A stretch of 64,000 nucleotides of DNA from Eilatimonas milleporae (GTDB lineage: Bacteria; Pseudomonadota; Alphaproteobacteria; Sphingomonadales; Kordiimonadaceae): assembly GCF_003688555.1 (NCBI RefSeq), contig NZ_REFR01000011.1, positions 558,001 to 622,000 on the forward strand. The letters are read 5' to 3'. Positions 16,552 to 26,071 of this stretch are shown here, one piece after another. A program made the translations under genes and the position numbers. The stretch's first letter is position 1. Each line of letters opens with the position of its first letter. Under the pieces are notes generated by a model, which saw nothing but the letters and a program-made list of their open reading frames with translations, had not been told where the DNA came from and ran no database searches.

Positions 16552-17350
16552 GGCTTGGGGGCTCCGATCTGTCTTTCTCCTCCGCCGTCCCGGTCATGGT
16601 CGTTGCAGTCATGGTCGTCGCGGTTTTGGTCGTGGTCGTCGTGTCCGGGCTCTGATCTGAGCTCTGATCTGAACTCTGGCCTGAGTTCTGGCCTGAGTTC
16701 TGGCCTGGGCTTTGATCCGGGGTTTGGCCGGACTGCCGGCGGGCGGCATCGTTCAGCGCTTTCATGGCGGCGGCCAGCTGCCGGCTGATGTCGGCCTTGC
16801 TCCACCCCGTGGCCGCGCGGATGGTGTCGAAGGTTTCGCCCCTGAGGCGGCTGCGCGTCAGGATTTCCCGCTGTTTCGGTGTCAGCCGGCCGATCGCCGC
16901 CGCCGTCGCCGACAGGGCCTGCCTTGTTTCAAAGACGTTCAAGGGCGTGATCTGATCCAGTTCATCCTGCCGCAGCAGGATGCCTTCGTCCCTCAACAGC
17001 CGTTCGGTGCGGGCGATATGGCGCTGGCCGTCGCGTCCCTTGTTGATGGCAACGGTGAACAGGAAGCCGCCGGGATTGCGGATGGTCGCAAGCCCGTCCT
17101 GTTCGATCAGTTTCTGAAAGGCGGTCTGGGCCAGATCCTCCGGGTCCGGCGGCCCGTTGCCGAAAACCCGGCGCAACCGCGCGCACAACGGCCGCCAGTG
17201 TTCGCGGTAAAGACGGTCGATATGCCGCCGCCGGGCCGGGTCCGTTTCCGTCGCGCCCGACGGCGCGCCATCCACTGCCCGGCGCCCGCCGGCACGCCGC
17301 CCCATGTCGAACGGAACCACCGCCTTGCCCGTGCGGTTGTCGTCGTCCAT
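16544..17350 (-). CDS. FecI-like ECF sigma factor with repetitive C-terminal tail
   Basis: 268 aa. Region 2 (LYREHWRPLCARLRRVFGNG...PEDLAQTAFQKLIEQ) and region 4 (RLTPKQREILTRSRLRGETFDTI..., HTH core ATGWSKADISRQL) are clear, about residues 40-205. A ~40-residue N-terminal extension and a ~60-residue C-terminal tail are unusual: the tail is S/G/Q/D repeats (SGQNSGQNSGQSSDQSSDQ) then Thr-rich. It directs RNA polymerase to the iron/receptor operon when released by FecR. It is the first gene of the operon; the region 17351-17616 upstream should hold its promoter, but no clear box was recognised. Confidence 0.9.
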   Translation of the reverse strand: MDDDNRTGKAVVPFDMGRRAGGRRAVDGAPSGATETDPARRRHIDRLYREHWRPLCARLRRVFGNGPPDPEDLAQTAFQKLIEQDGLATIRNPGGFLFTVAINKGRDGQRHIARTERLLRDEGILLRQDELDQITPLNVFETRQALSATAAAIGRLTPKQREILTRSRLRGETFDTIRAATGWSKADISRQLAAAMKALNDAARRQSGQTPDQSPGQNSGQNSGQSSDQSSDQSPDTTTTTKTATTMTATTMTGTAEEKDRSEPPSHD

Positions 17351-17616
17351 ATCCCAGTGTCCCCGAACATTGACCCGGTGTCTCTGTCCCGTCAGCAGTC
17401 ATACGGGCATCGCCGTGAAATGCAAAGCGTTTCGGCCCCGTGCACGTGATACCTGCCCGATACCGGCTTAAATCGATGCCTTCCCGCCCGGTGTCTCTCT
17501 GCCTGATGTTTCTTTGGCCGCTGCCTCTCTGGCCGGTGTCTCTCTGGCGCTGCCTCGCCGGGCGGACTGCCCGTACCTGCATAGCCCCACGCCTCTGCCA
17601 CACTATCGAAAAAATT

Positions 17617-17729
17617 CAGGGACAGTATATGGTTTTTTATTTTGATTCTCGGTGAAATAAAATCAATGAAAACAATAGGTTGGAGAGAAAATACGAGAAA
17701 GGTAAAACAGGATACTGTCCCCGGTTTTT
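17617..17729 (+). repeat. 113-bp interspersed element, copy 2
   Basis: Same ends and orientation as copy 1. The core (GGTGAAATAAAATCAATG, GGTTGGAGAGAAAATACGA) is about 90% identical to copy 3, so these two form one subfamily. It lies between the sigma-factor promoter region and the end of the AraC gene. Confidence 0.92.
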
Positions 17730-17770
17730 GCGGCAGGCGGCCTATCGTTTCCGCCCGTCTGTTTCATCCA

Positions 17771-18856
17771 TCAACCGGTGGGGTCCGGATGTGCCGGATG
17801 TGTCGGATGTGTCCGGGCTTGCGCCAGATGCAATTGCAGGGCGTCCCGCGCCGACAGGCCGAATTCCGCCTTGAAGGCCCGGCTGAATGTCTCCCGGTTT
17901 TCAAAACCGACCATATAGGCGATTTCCGTGACCGTGGCCGGGCGGCCACCTGTCCTGGCCGCCCTGATCAGCGCCATCGCCCGTTGCAGGCGCTTGTGGC
18001 GCACCAGCTCCATCGGCCGGCCGAACGGTCTGCACACGCGGAACAGTTTTGCCCGCGACACGCCGACGGCGTGCGCGATGAAATCCGGCGACAGCGCGGG
18101 CCTGTGCAGATGCTGTTCGATACACAGCCGCACGGCTTTGAGCAATGGCGCGTCCAGCTCTTCCGCTTCCATGATGCCGGGGATGGTCGCGCTTGACAGC
18201 GCCGCGCCCAGCATCTCGACCGTCACATCGGACAGCTTGTCCGCCTCCCTTTGCGACAGGGCCGGCAACCCGTCGATGGCGGATACCATATGCGCCCTGA
18301 GCAGCGCCGTCATACCGCCGGCCGGCAGGGTCGCGCCGTGCAGCCTGTCCAGGGCCGGAACCCGGTCGACCAAGTCCTGCTTGCGCACGATAACGGCGAT
18401 ATTGTCATAGGTCGGGTTGACCGAAAACAAAGGGTGCGACAGGTCGACGATGCGGATATCGCCGCCGGTGAAATACCGCCCGGTCGCGAAACCGTTGGCC
18501 GTTTCCGTGCCGCTCACCCGGTACTGGATGGCAAAGGCCTCCACTTCCACCGCCGCGGTGTGGCGGTCGCCGCGATCCAGGCTGCTGGGGTCGAAGGCCC
18601 GGTGCCGGGAATAGGCCAGCGTCGATGTGTAATAGTTGCGCACCGCCGCGCGGAAAGGCGCAACCTCGGCGCCCGGCCTGTCGATAATGCCGATATTCGT
18701 GCCCGCCTCCCGCCAGACGGCGAACTGGTCCTGCGCGGCGAACGTGCGGGTGTCGAACCCGTTCGTCATCACCGGCACGGGCGTATAGGGCTGCTCCAGC
18801 AGCTGGATCACATTGTCCGTGTCCGACCAGTCTTCCGCCCTGATAGTGCGCTTCAT
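17771..18856 (-). CDS. AraC family transcriptional regulator
   Basis: 361 aa. C-terminal double HTH (LSPDFIAHAVGVSRAKLFRV, then VTEIAYMVGFENRETFSRAF with FGLSARDALQ) about residues 250-345; the N-terminal ~230 residues are an AraC-binding-domain-like region with the pattern of OxyR-unrelated 'AraC_binding_2' proteins (FRAAVRNYYTSTLAYSR, IQYRVSGT). The start at 18856 is chosen because MKRTIRAEDW begins family-like sequence; the frame is open further upstream but that part is antisense to the RTX gene. Short C-terminal His/Pro tail (THPTHPAHPDPTG) from a small DNA repeat. Divergent from the RTX gene, which it may control. Confidence 0.88.
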   Translation of the reverse strand: MKRTIRAEDWSDTDNVIQLLEQPYTPVPVMTNGFDTRTFAAQDQFAVWREAGTNIGIIDRPGAEVAPFRAAVRNYYTSTLAYSRHRAFDPSSLDRGDRHTAAVEVEAFAIQYRVSGTETANGFATGRYFTGGDIRIVDLSHPLFSVNPTYDNIAVIVRKQDLVDRVPALDRLHGATLPAGGMTALLRAHMVSAIDGLPALSQREADKLSDVTVEMLGAALSSATIPGIMEAEELDAPLLKAVRLCIEQHLHRPALSPDFIAHAVGVSRAKLFRVCRPFGRPMELVRHKRLQRAMALIRAARTGGRPATVTEIAYMVGFENRETFSRAFKAEFGLSARDALQLHLAQARTHPTHPAHPDPTG

Positions 18857-19202
18857 GCCGCCCAGTCCCCGGTCCCGCGCATGTTTTAGAGACGGAGCAT
18901 CACATGTTTGAGACCCCACATCACACGCGCCCTCAACTATTACATTAAAGACAATGTCTCTGTAAGTCATTGGCAAAAAAGGGAAAGTTTGGGTGAAAAA
19001 GCTCACCCTCCGGTTGCGTTCAGCCATCCCGGCCAAAGGCTCGAACCGACAGGGGCAATGATGATGACCACACCCCATGCCCCAAACCCCATGCCGCGCG
19101 CGCTGACAAGGCAGCGCGGCGAACACGATCACACGGCAGGCAGGGCCGGCGCAGGACTGACCTTGAACCGACCCACCTCCAGGGCCAACGGGAGCGCGTA
19201 TC
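18857..19202. other. Divergent intergenic region between AraC regulator and RTX gene
   Basis: 346 bp without a gene. It must hold both promoters. A+T-rich around 18930-18990. No clear operator pair was found by eye. Confidence 0.5.
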
Positions 19203-22200
19203 ATGACGACACGGACTGTGATGAACACCAATGATGGCGGGGCCGGATCGCTCAGACAGGTCATTGAAGATGCCTCGGCCGGCGATACGATCACCTTTGA
19301 CGGCAGCCTTGATGGCGAAACCATCACCCTGGGGGGTAATGTCCTTATCATTAACAAGGACTTGATCATCGATGGCGATCTGGATGACGACAATACGCCG
19401 GACATCACCATCAGCGGTGGCAATGCAAACCGTGTCTTCGCCATCCTGGACAGCAATGTTGATGTCACGCTTGACGGTTTGGTGATCACCGACGGAGCCT
19501 ACGATGTCGGGCCCGGCGGTGGCCTGCTCATCACGCAAGCGACCGTCACGATTACGGACTCCATCATCAGTAATAACGAGACAACCACGGACGGTGGTGG
19601 CGTGTACGGCGGCAATGGGGCAAATATCACCATATCCAACAGTACGATCACCGGTAACTCGGGCCAAAATGGCGGTGGCATTAGCATCAACGGCAATAGC
19701 ACAATCTTGACGATTGATGGTACCACCGTCAGCAACAACGAGGGTAGATTCTCCGGCGGCGGGCTGGAGGTGGACAATGACGCAACAGTGATCATTACCG
19801 ACAGCAGCTTCACTGGAAACACCGCCTCCAGCGATGTTGTACCACAGTTCGGCGGCGCTGGTATTACGCTGTCCGGGTCCGCCACCCTGGCCAATGTGAC
19901 CATCAGCGGCAACACCTCGGCCAATGTGGGCGGCGGTCTTATCCTGACCGATGACAGCGCGGCCTCGCTGTATAATGTGACCATCAGCGGCAATGCCGCC
20001 GAAAATGGCGGCGGCGGTATCAGTCACCTCAGCACGGGCGCCTTATCCATTCAGAACTCCATCGTGCTCGGCAATGCGTCCACCACCGGCGGTGATGAAT
20101 TCAGGGACGATAACCTCGGAAACACGACATTCACGGGTACCAATCTTATCGGCGCCGATGCCAGCGCGTTCGATGCCAGTGTCGATGCCGCCGTCATCAA
20201 TGCCGACCCGACAGCCGTGTTCGCGAACACGGTGGCCAACGGTACGGCGACCGCCGGGGTGCTGGCCGACAATGGCGGACCGGTGCAGACCATCGCGCTG
20301 AGCGCCGGCCCGTCCAACCCGGCGCTGGATGTGGGCACCGGGCCGCTGAGCGTGGATTTCGGGGCCGGGCCGGTCGATGTGACCACCGACGCTGTCGGCA
20401 ATGCCCGCGGTGTCGACCAGACGCTGGTGGACAATGGCGGGCCCGTGGACGCGGGTGCTGTCGAACTACAGACCGTGCTGAACGCCGCGCCGCGCCTGGT
20501 CATCGCGGACGGGACCCTGGCCTATACCGAAGGGGACGGTGCGACACAGATCGATGGCAGCGCCACGGTGTCCGACGATAACGGCGATGCGGACTGGGAC
20601 GGCGGCACGCTGGCCATTCAGATCAGCGGCAACCCGCAAAGCAACGACCGGATCAGCATCGATGACACGGACGGCGACGGCACGGTCATCACCATTTCAG
20701 GCACCGACATTCTGGCCAACGGCACCGATGTGGGGGATCTGTCGGCGTCCGGCGGCACGGTCATCGACGGCGCGGTCATGGAGGGCGCGATATTGAGAGT
20801 GACCTTTGACGCGGACGCCACCAACGACATTGTGCAGGAGGTGCTGCAATCGGTGCGCTATGACAATGCCTCCGACGCCCCCGGTACCTTTAACCGCACC
20901 GTCAGGATCACCGCCACGGACGCAAACAACGGCAGCAGCAGCGACACGCGGACGATTTCCTTTACCGCCGAGAATGACGCACCGGTGTTCACCGGCCTGG
21001 ACGGCGCCCCCGGCTTTACTCAAGGGCAGACGGCGGTGCAGCTGGACGCCGATGTCACCATTTCCGACGCGGAGCTTGACGCGGCCAACAGGGGCAACGG
21101 CAATTATGCCGGTGCCAGCCTGACCATCGCCCGCACCGGCGGCGCGGATGCGGGCGACCGGCTGTCGGTGGTGTCCGGCGGCGATCTGGATGTGACCGGC
21201 GGCCCGGCGGGCGGCGGCACCATCGCGGTTGCCGGCAATGTGATTGCCACCATTGCCGACACCGGCAACGGGCAGCTCCGCATCACCTTTACCGATGCCA
21301 ACGGCACCAACCCGACCACCACCGACCTGGTGAATGAGGTGATGCAGGCGATCCGCTACGCCAATGCCGGCACCAACCCGCCGGCCAGCGTGCGGCTGGA
21401 CTGGACCTTCAACGACGGCAATTCGGGCGATGCGCAAGGGACGGGCGGTGCCGGTGAGGCCACCGGCGCGGTCACCGTCACGGTGGGCAGCGCCGCTCCG
21501 CCACCACCGCCGCCGCCGAACACGCCGCCGACGACGGGCGGCGGGTCGGCCGGCCTGGACGCGGGCGCGGCCTATACCCTGCGGATCGGCGATTTCGGCT
21601 TCAGTGACGCCGACGGCGATGCCTTTGTATCCGTCCTCATCGACAGCCTGCCGGAAATCGGCACGCTCACCCTGAACGGCGTCGCCGTCAGCGTCGGCCA
21701 GTCGATCCGGGCGTCGGAGATTTCCGCCGGGCGGCTGGTCTATACCTCGGACGGGCGCGGGGCCGATGCCCGCTTCACCTTCCGGGTCAGCGACGGCGAG
21801 GACACGTCCGGCGCCGCCCGCTTCGACCTGCTGGTCGCGGATCCCGAGCCGGATGACCCTGGCGATCCCGGCGATCCGGGCAATGGCGGCGGTGAGCCCG
21901 GCGACGATCTGGAAGGCACGCCGGCTGCCGACACCCTGATCGGCGGTGACGCGGATGACGTCGTGCGCGGTCAGGAAGGCGACGACAACATTCGCGGTGC
22001 CGGCGGTGATGACGAAATCCTCGCCGGGGAACGCGACGACGGCAACGACACCCTGTCGGGCGGCACCGGCAACGATACGCTGGGCGGCGGTGTCGGTGAC
22101 GACAGTATCGACGGCGGCGATGACGATGACATCCTGTTCGGCCGCGAGGGGCGCGACACGCTGTTGGGCGGCGACGGCAACGACATCATCTTCACCGGTG

Positions 22201-22553
22201 ACGGTGACGATACGGTCAATGGCGGCTTCGGCAACGACACGATCTGGGGCAGCGACGGCGATGACCTGCTGATCGGCGGCGCCGGCAGCGACACCTTCAC
22301 CTTCGGGCGTTTGGCGGGCAATGACCGGGTGGCCGATTTTGACATCGGCGACGATGCGCTCCATCTGCGCCATGCGGTGCGGGACTTTGAAAGTCTGGAC
22401 GATGTGGAAGCGGCCGCGCGCCTCAGCGTGGACGGCAACGGCAACCCCAGCCTGGTCATCGATCTGGGGCCGGGCGAGGACGGCACTCCCCAGTCCGTCA
22501 GCCTGAGCGGCCTGACCCTCGCCGATCTACAGGATATGACCATCCTGATCTGA
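19203..22553 (+). CDS. Large secreted RTX protein with parallel beta-helix and cadherin-like repeats
   Basis: 1116 aa, no N-terminal signal peptide. Residues ~1-420 form a right-handed beta-helix of the 'choice-of-anchor Q' type (opening NTNDGGAGSLRQVIEDASAGD; many NVTISGN turns). Residues ~430-760 hold repeated 'DDNGDADWDGGTL'/'NDAPVFTGLDG' beta domains. A Pro run near 766 leads to a cadherin-like domain (FGFSDADGDAFVSVLID). Residues ~900-1030 are RTX nonapeptides (GGTGNDTLGGG, GGDGNDIIFTG) that bind calcium, followed by a C-terminal segment typical of type I secretion signals. Probably exported by an ABC/MFP/TolC-type system not encoded here, and an adhesin or matrix protein. GGGAG precedes the ATG. 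Confidence 0.88.
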   Translation: MTTRTVMNTNDGGAGSLRQVIEDASAGDTITFDGSLDGETITLGGNVLIINKDLIIDGDLDDDNTPDITISGGNANRVFAILDSNVDVTLDGLVITDGAYDVGPGGGLLITQATVTITDSIISNNETTTDGGGVYGGNGANITISNSTITGNSGQNGGGISINGNSTILTIDGTTVSNNEGRFSGGGLEVDNDATVIITDSSFTGNTASSDVVPQFGGAGITLSGSATLANVTISGNTSANVGGGLILTDDSAASLYNVTISGNAAENGGGGISHLSTGALSIQNSIVLGNASTTGGDEFRDDNLGNTTFTGTNLIGADASAFDASVDAAVINADPTAVFANTVANGTATAGVLADNGGPVQTIALSAGPSNPALDVGTGPLSVDFGAGPVDVTTDAVGNARGVDQTLVDNGGPVDAGAVELQTVLNAAPRLVIADGTLAYTEGDGATQIDGSATVSDDNGDADWDGGTLAIQISGNPQSNDRISIDDTDGDGTVITISGTDILANGTDVGDLSASGGTVIDGAVMEGAILRVTFDADATNDIVQEVLQSVRYDNASDAPGTFNRTVRITATDANNGSSSDTRTISFTAENDAPVFTGLDGAPGFTQGQTAVQLDADVTISDAELDAANRGNGNYAGASLTIARTGGADAGDRLSVVSGGDLDVTGGPAGGGTIAVAGNVIATIADTGNGQLRITFTDANGTNPTTTDLVNEVMQAIRYANAGTNPPASVRLDWTFNDGNSGDAQGTGGAGEATGAVTVTVGSAAPPPPPPPNTPPTTGGGSAGLDAGAAYTLRIGDFGFSDADGDAFVSVLIDSLPEIGTLTLNGVAVSVGQSIRASEISAGRLVYTSDGRGADARFTFRVSDGEDTSGAARFDLLVADPEPDDPGDPGDPGNGGGEPGDDLEGTPAADTLIGGDADDVVRGQEGDDNIRGAGGDDEILAGERDDGNDTLSGGTGNDTLGGGVGDDSIDGGDDDDILFGREGRDTLLGGDGNDIIFTGDGDDTVNGGFGNDTIWGSDGDDLLIGGAGSDTFTFGRLAGNDRVADFDIGDDALHLRHAVRDFESLDDVEAAARLSVDGNGNPSLVIDLGPGEDGTPQSVSLSGLTLADLQDMTILI

Positions 22554-22575
22554 TACAGACCGACTCAAAGACCAT

Positions 22576-22605
22576 GGGGCAGCGCACAGCGGGTGCCGCT
22601 GCCCC
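22576..22605 (+). terminator. Possible terminator hairpin after the RTX gene
   Basis: GGGGCAGCG (22576-22584) pairs perfectly with CGCTGCCCC (22597-22605), 22 bp after the stop. No T-run follows, so termination strength is uncertain. The rest of 22606-23172 holds only the repeat element at 22907. Confidence 0.45.
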
Positions 22606-22906
22606 TCCCGTATCCGCATTCGCGGGCGGGCGCGCCATCGTATGTGGCAGTCCGCCCCATGACCCGATTGAGGGCAGTGCGCCTGTTGCAACATTGGTGC
22701 GCCGCAACGCCTCTCCCCTTGCGGAGGGCCTTCAGGGCCGGCCTTACCTGGTCACTGAGGGGATGGATGCTGTCTCACGCAGGGCACTGCCGCCGATGCA
22801 CAGGCCGGCGCCGCCGGTCCGTCAACCTGTCCAGCATACGCCAGCGTATCCACCGCCCCGGATCGACTGTCCGCGCACTGGGGATATGTCGCGCCACCGG
22901 AAAATT

Positions 22907-23019
22907 CAGGGACAGTATATGGTTTTTTCTTTCGATTTTTGGTGAAATAAAGTCAATGAAAATAATTGGTTGGAGAGAAAATACGAAAAAAAGAAAACAG
23001 GATACTGTCCCCGGTTTTT
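22907..23019 (+). repeat. 113-bp interspersed element, copy 3
   Basis: Ends and orientation as in the other copies; core closest to copy 2. It lies about 150 bp before the GAF-Fis regulator start. Confidence 0.92.
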
Positions 23020-23172
23020 CTCGTGGGCGATGCCTGTGGGCGATGACTGTGGCCGCCGGCCATGCGGCGTATGATCCGCCGGGGCTGTGCCCCCGGTCCT
23101 TTCCCAAAGCCATTGGTTGTGTTTGGCGTGCACGCCCCGGCTGTGCTAGAGTGCCCTTCGGAGGGATTATCA

Positions 23173-24153
23173 ATGAAGTCAAGGCATCCGGTCGACCGTG
23201 CCGCCGGCGCGGTGCACGCCGAGCGCGTTCTGCATGCGGCCCGGTCCGCATCCGCCGCCGCCACATCGTCCGTCGCCGCATCCTGGAGCCGGTCGCTGAA
23301 TTTTCACGGCCTGGCCCCGGACGACCCCCTGCGGCAGGAGCGGATGGACGCGGCCCGCTTCCGCGAGGCGTGCGAGCGTATGGACCGCCTGTTGCCGATT
23401 GCCGCCGGTGTCATGGACCGGTTGTTCGCGGCGGTGGGGGACACCGGGTGCAGCGTTGTCTTCAGCGATGCCGACGGCGTCATTCTCGACCGGCGCGGTG
23501 CGCCCGGCGATGACGATACCTTTGCCGAATGCGGCCTGTGGACCGGTACGACCTGGAGCGAACGCACTGAGGGCACCAACGGCATCGGCACCTGCCTGAT
23601 CGAGGAACGCCCCGTCATCGTTTACCGCGACGATCACTTTCACAGCCGCAACACGGCCATGAGCTGCATGGGCGCGCCGGTTTTCGACCATCTGGGGCGT
23701 CTGGCGGCGGTGCTGGACATATCCTCGTGCCGCGACGATCTGACCAAGGGCGTCGCCCGGCTGACGGCGCACGCGGTGGCCGACGCCGCGCGGCGCATCG
23801 AATCCGACAATTTCCAGGCCGCCTTTCCCGGATGCCGCATCGTCGTCGCCGAAGGCCACGGTCCCGGCGGGGCCATGCTGCTGGCGGTCGACCGTGACGA
23901 CCTGCTGGTCGGCGCCACGCGCAAGGCGCGCAAAACACTGGGTTTGGACGATGACAGTTTCCGCACGCCGTCGCCGCTCGGCGATGTGATGGACGGGGCG
24001 GGGCGCAAAAGCGATCTGGGCGATGCCGAACGGGGGGAAATCCGCCGGGCGCTGGCGCGGGCCGGCGGCAATGCCAGCGCGGCCGCCCGCGACCTGGGCG
24101 TCAGCCGCGCGACCCTGTACCGCCACATGGCGCGCCTCGGCGTCAGCCGTTAA
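23173..24153 (+). CDS. GAF-Fis regulator, AcoR-like but without AAA+ domain
   Basis: 326 aa. GGAGGGA precedes the ATG at 23173. The N-terminal part matches AcoR-type activators: SWSRSLNFHGLAPDDP at about residues 37-52, a GAF domain (~residues 80-220; GCSVVFSDADGVILDRRG, RTEGTNGIGTCLIEERPV, MGAPVFDHLGRLAAVLDIS). The C-terminus is a Fis-type HTH (RALARAGGNASAAARDLGVS, ATLYRHM). The central sigma-54 AAA+ domain (GAFTGA, Walker A) is absent, so it cannot act as a classical sigma-54 activator. The downstream genes suggest it senses acetaldehyde, ethanol or acetoin-like compounds and controls aldehyde/alcohol dehydrogenase. A matching 18-bp palindrome lies at 24311. Confidence 0.88.
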   Translation: MKSRHPVDRAAGAVHAERVLHAARSASAAATSSVAASWSRSLNFHGLAPDDPLRQERMDAARFREACERMDRLLPIAAGVMDRLFAAVGDTGCSVVFSDADGVILDRRGAPGDDDTFAECGLWTGTTWSERTEGTNGIGTCLIEERPVIVYRDDHFHSRNTAMSCMGAPVFDHLGRLAAVLDISSCRDDLTKGVARLTAHAVADAARRIESDNFQAAFPGCRIVVAEGHGPGGAMLLAVDRDDLLVGATRKARKTLGLDDDSFRTPSPLGDVMDGAGRKSDLGDAERGEIRRALARAGGNASAAARDLGVSRATLYRHMARLGVSR

Positions 24154-24310
24154 AGCCACGACATCCTCCAACCCTGTCAGGCCCTGTGAAATTCCGGCAA
24201 GGACCGGGCGGCCGGTGCCGCCCGTGATCGTTTTGGGCGGCGCCTCAACAGCTTTGCGCCAGCCCTTTGTTCCCCCGGCGACAGCGTCCGGCACGAATCC
24301 CCGCACCGCC

Positions 24311-24328
24311 TGTCTCAGAACTGAGACA
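24311..24328. promoter_or_regulatory. Palindromic operator before the aldehyde dehydrogenase gene
   Basis: TGTCTCAG-AA-CTGAGACA, perfect 8-bp arms, 126 bp before the start at 24454. Fis-type regulators of the AcoR group bind such TGT(n)ACA palindromes. I did not find a convincing -24/-12 sigma-54 promoter nearby. The gap 24154-24453 holds nothing else. Confidence 0.65.
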
Positions 24329-24453
24329 CCCGCCGGAACGACCGCCCGCCACGGCGTTGACGCGGCGGGCGTGTGTTTTCACAAAGAAGGTCTGTTGCCG
24401 TCTTGCGGTGGAAAGCCGCGAGGACGCACCCCAAAATGCAGGAGACAACCGCC

Positions 24454-25974
24454 ATGAATGTCGAGACGCTGGAAAAGCCCATGCACCGCGCGCCTTTCAA
24501 GGCCCGCTATGACAATTTCATCAACGGCCGGTGGACACCGCCGAAGGCCGGCCGCTATTTCGACAACATATCGCCGGTGATCGGCAAGCCGGTGTGCGAG
24601 GTCGCGCGCTCCGACGCCGACGATATCGAGGCCGCGCTGGACGCCGCGCACGCCGCCAAGGATGCCTGGGGCCGGACGACCGCCGCCGAGCGCGCGACCA
24701 TTCTGGGGCGCATCGCCGACCGGATGGAGGAAAATCTGGAGCGTCTGGCCGTGGCGGAAAGCTGGGACAACGGCAAGCCGATCCGCGAGACCATGGCGGC
24801 GGACCTGCCGCTGGCCGTCGACCATTTCCGCTATTTCGCCGGCTGTATCCGCGCCCAGGAAGGCGGCGTCAGCGAAATCGACCACGACACCGTGGCCTAT
24901 CATTTCCACGAACCGCTCGGCGTTGTCGGGCAGATCATCCCGTGGAATTTCCCGTTGCTGATGGCGGTGTGGAAACTGGCCCCGGCGCTGGCCGCCGGCA
25001 ATTGCGTGGTGCTGAAGCCGGCGGAACAGACGCCGGCCTCCGTCCTGCTGTTCGCCGAACTGGTCGGCGACCTGCTGCCGCCGGGGGTTCTGAACATCGT
25101 CAACGGTTTCGGCATCGAGGCGGGCAAGCCCCTGGCCTCGAGCCCGCGCATCGCCAAGATCGCCTTCACCGGCGAGACGACGACGGGCCGCCTGATCATG
25201 CAGTATGCGTCCGAAAACCTGATCCCGGTGACGCTGGAACTGGGCGGCAAATCGCCGAACATCTTTTTCGAGGATGTGGCCCGCGAGGATGACGATTTCC
25301 TCGACAAGGCGATCGAGGGCTTTGTCATGTTCGCCCTCAACCAGGGGGAGGTCTGCACCTGTCCGTCCCGCGCCCTGATCCATGAACGCCTGTATGACCG
25401 TTTCATGGAACGGGCGCTTGAGCGCGTCGCGGCGATCAAACAGGGGCATCCGCTGTCGCCGACCACCATGCTGGGCGCCCAGTCGTCGGCCGAACAGAAG
25501 GAAAAAATCCTTTCCTACATCGATATCGGCCGTCAGGAAGGCGCCGAAATCCTCGCCGGCGGCGCGGCGGCCGATCCGGGCGGCGAGCTGTCGACGGGCT
25601 ATTACGTTCAGCCGACGGTGCTGAAGGGCCACAACAAAATGCGGGTGTTCCAGGAGGAGATTTTCGGCCCCGTCGTGTCCGTCACCACCTTCCGCGACGA
25701 TGACGAGGCGCTGTCGATCGCCAATGACACGCTGTACGGTCTCGGCGCCGGGGTGTGGAGCCGCGACGCCAACACCTGTTACCGTTTCGGCCGGGCGATC
25801 AAGGCCGGGCGGGTGTGGACCAACTGCTATCACGCCTATCCCGCGCACGCGGCCTTCGGCGGCTACAAACAGTCGGGCATCGGCCGCGAAAACCACAAGA
25901 TGATGCTGTCCCATTATCAGCAGACCAAGAACATGCTGGTCAGCTACAGCCCGCAACGGCTCGGCTTTTTCTGA
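24454..25974 (+). CDS. aldB: NAD-dependent acetaldehyde/aldehyde dehydrogenase (AldB/ExaC-like)
   Basis: 506 aa, the usual length of AldB-type enzymes. Motifs: [20 protein letters not shown] and [12 protein letters not shown] (coenzyme site), [14 protein letters not shown] (general-base Glu), and [16 protein letters not shown] with the catalytic Cys in a CTCPSR context typical of acetaldehyde dehydrogenases. C-terminus [19 protein letters not shown] also fits that group. Oxidises acetaldehyde and short aldehydes to acids in the cytoplasm. The start at 24454 follows AGGAG. Followed by an alcohol dehydrogenase and DUF779, the same set seen around AldB in other proteobacteria. Confidence 0.93.
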   Translation: MNVETLEKPMHRAPFKARYDNFINGRWTPPKAGRYFDNISPVIGKPVCEVARSDADDIEAALDAAHAAKDAWGRTTAAERATILGRIADRMEENLERLAVAESWDNGKPIRETMAADLPLAVDHFRYFAGCIRAQEGGVSEIDHDTVAYHFHEPLGVVGQIIPWNFPLLMAVWKLAPALAAGNCVVLKPAEQTPASVLLFAELVGDLLPPGVLNIVNGFGIEAGKPLASSPRIAKIAFTGETTTGRLIMQYASENLIPVTLELGGKSPNIFFEDVAREDDDFLDKAIEGFVMFALNQGEVCTCPSRALIHERLYDRFMERALERVAAIKQGHPLSPTTMLGAQSSAEQKEKILSYIDIGRQEGAEILAGGAAADPGGELSTGYYVQPTVLKGHNKMRVFQEEIFGPVVSVTTFRDDDEALSIANDTLYGLGAGVWSRDANTCYRFGRAIKAGRVWTNCYHAYPAHAAFGGYKQSGIGRENHKMMLSHYQQTKNMLVSYSPQRLGFF

Positions 25975-25984
25975 TCCGGCATCC

Positions 25985-26017
25985 GGGGGCGGGCCCTGTG
26001 TGACAGCGCCCGCCCCC
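25985..26017 (+). terminator. GC-rich hairpin between aldB and the alcohol dehydrogenase gene
   Basis: GGGGGCGGGC (25985-25994) pairs perfectly with GCCCGCCCCC (26008-26017). No T-run, so more likely a transcript-stabilising or attenuating hairpin inside the operon than a full terminator. Confidence 0.45.
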
Positions 26018-26071
26018 CGGCCCGACCGTTCATACGCACCACCACACCAATCTTTTCAGGAGGGAAATGAC

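Noticed and set aside
18857-19489. N-terminal extension of the AraC gene over 200 residues
   Set aside because: The extension is antisense to the RTX gene and only mirrors its repeats; family similarity begins at 18856.
24285-24453. Sigma-54 promoter before aldB
   Set aside because: GGCAC-like and TTGC-like words occur but none has the fixed GG-N10-GC spacing, and the regulator lacks an AAA+ domain.
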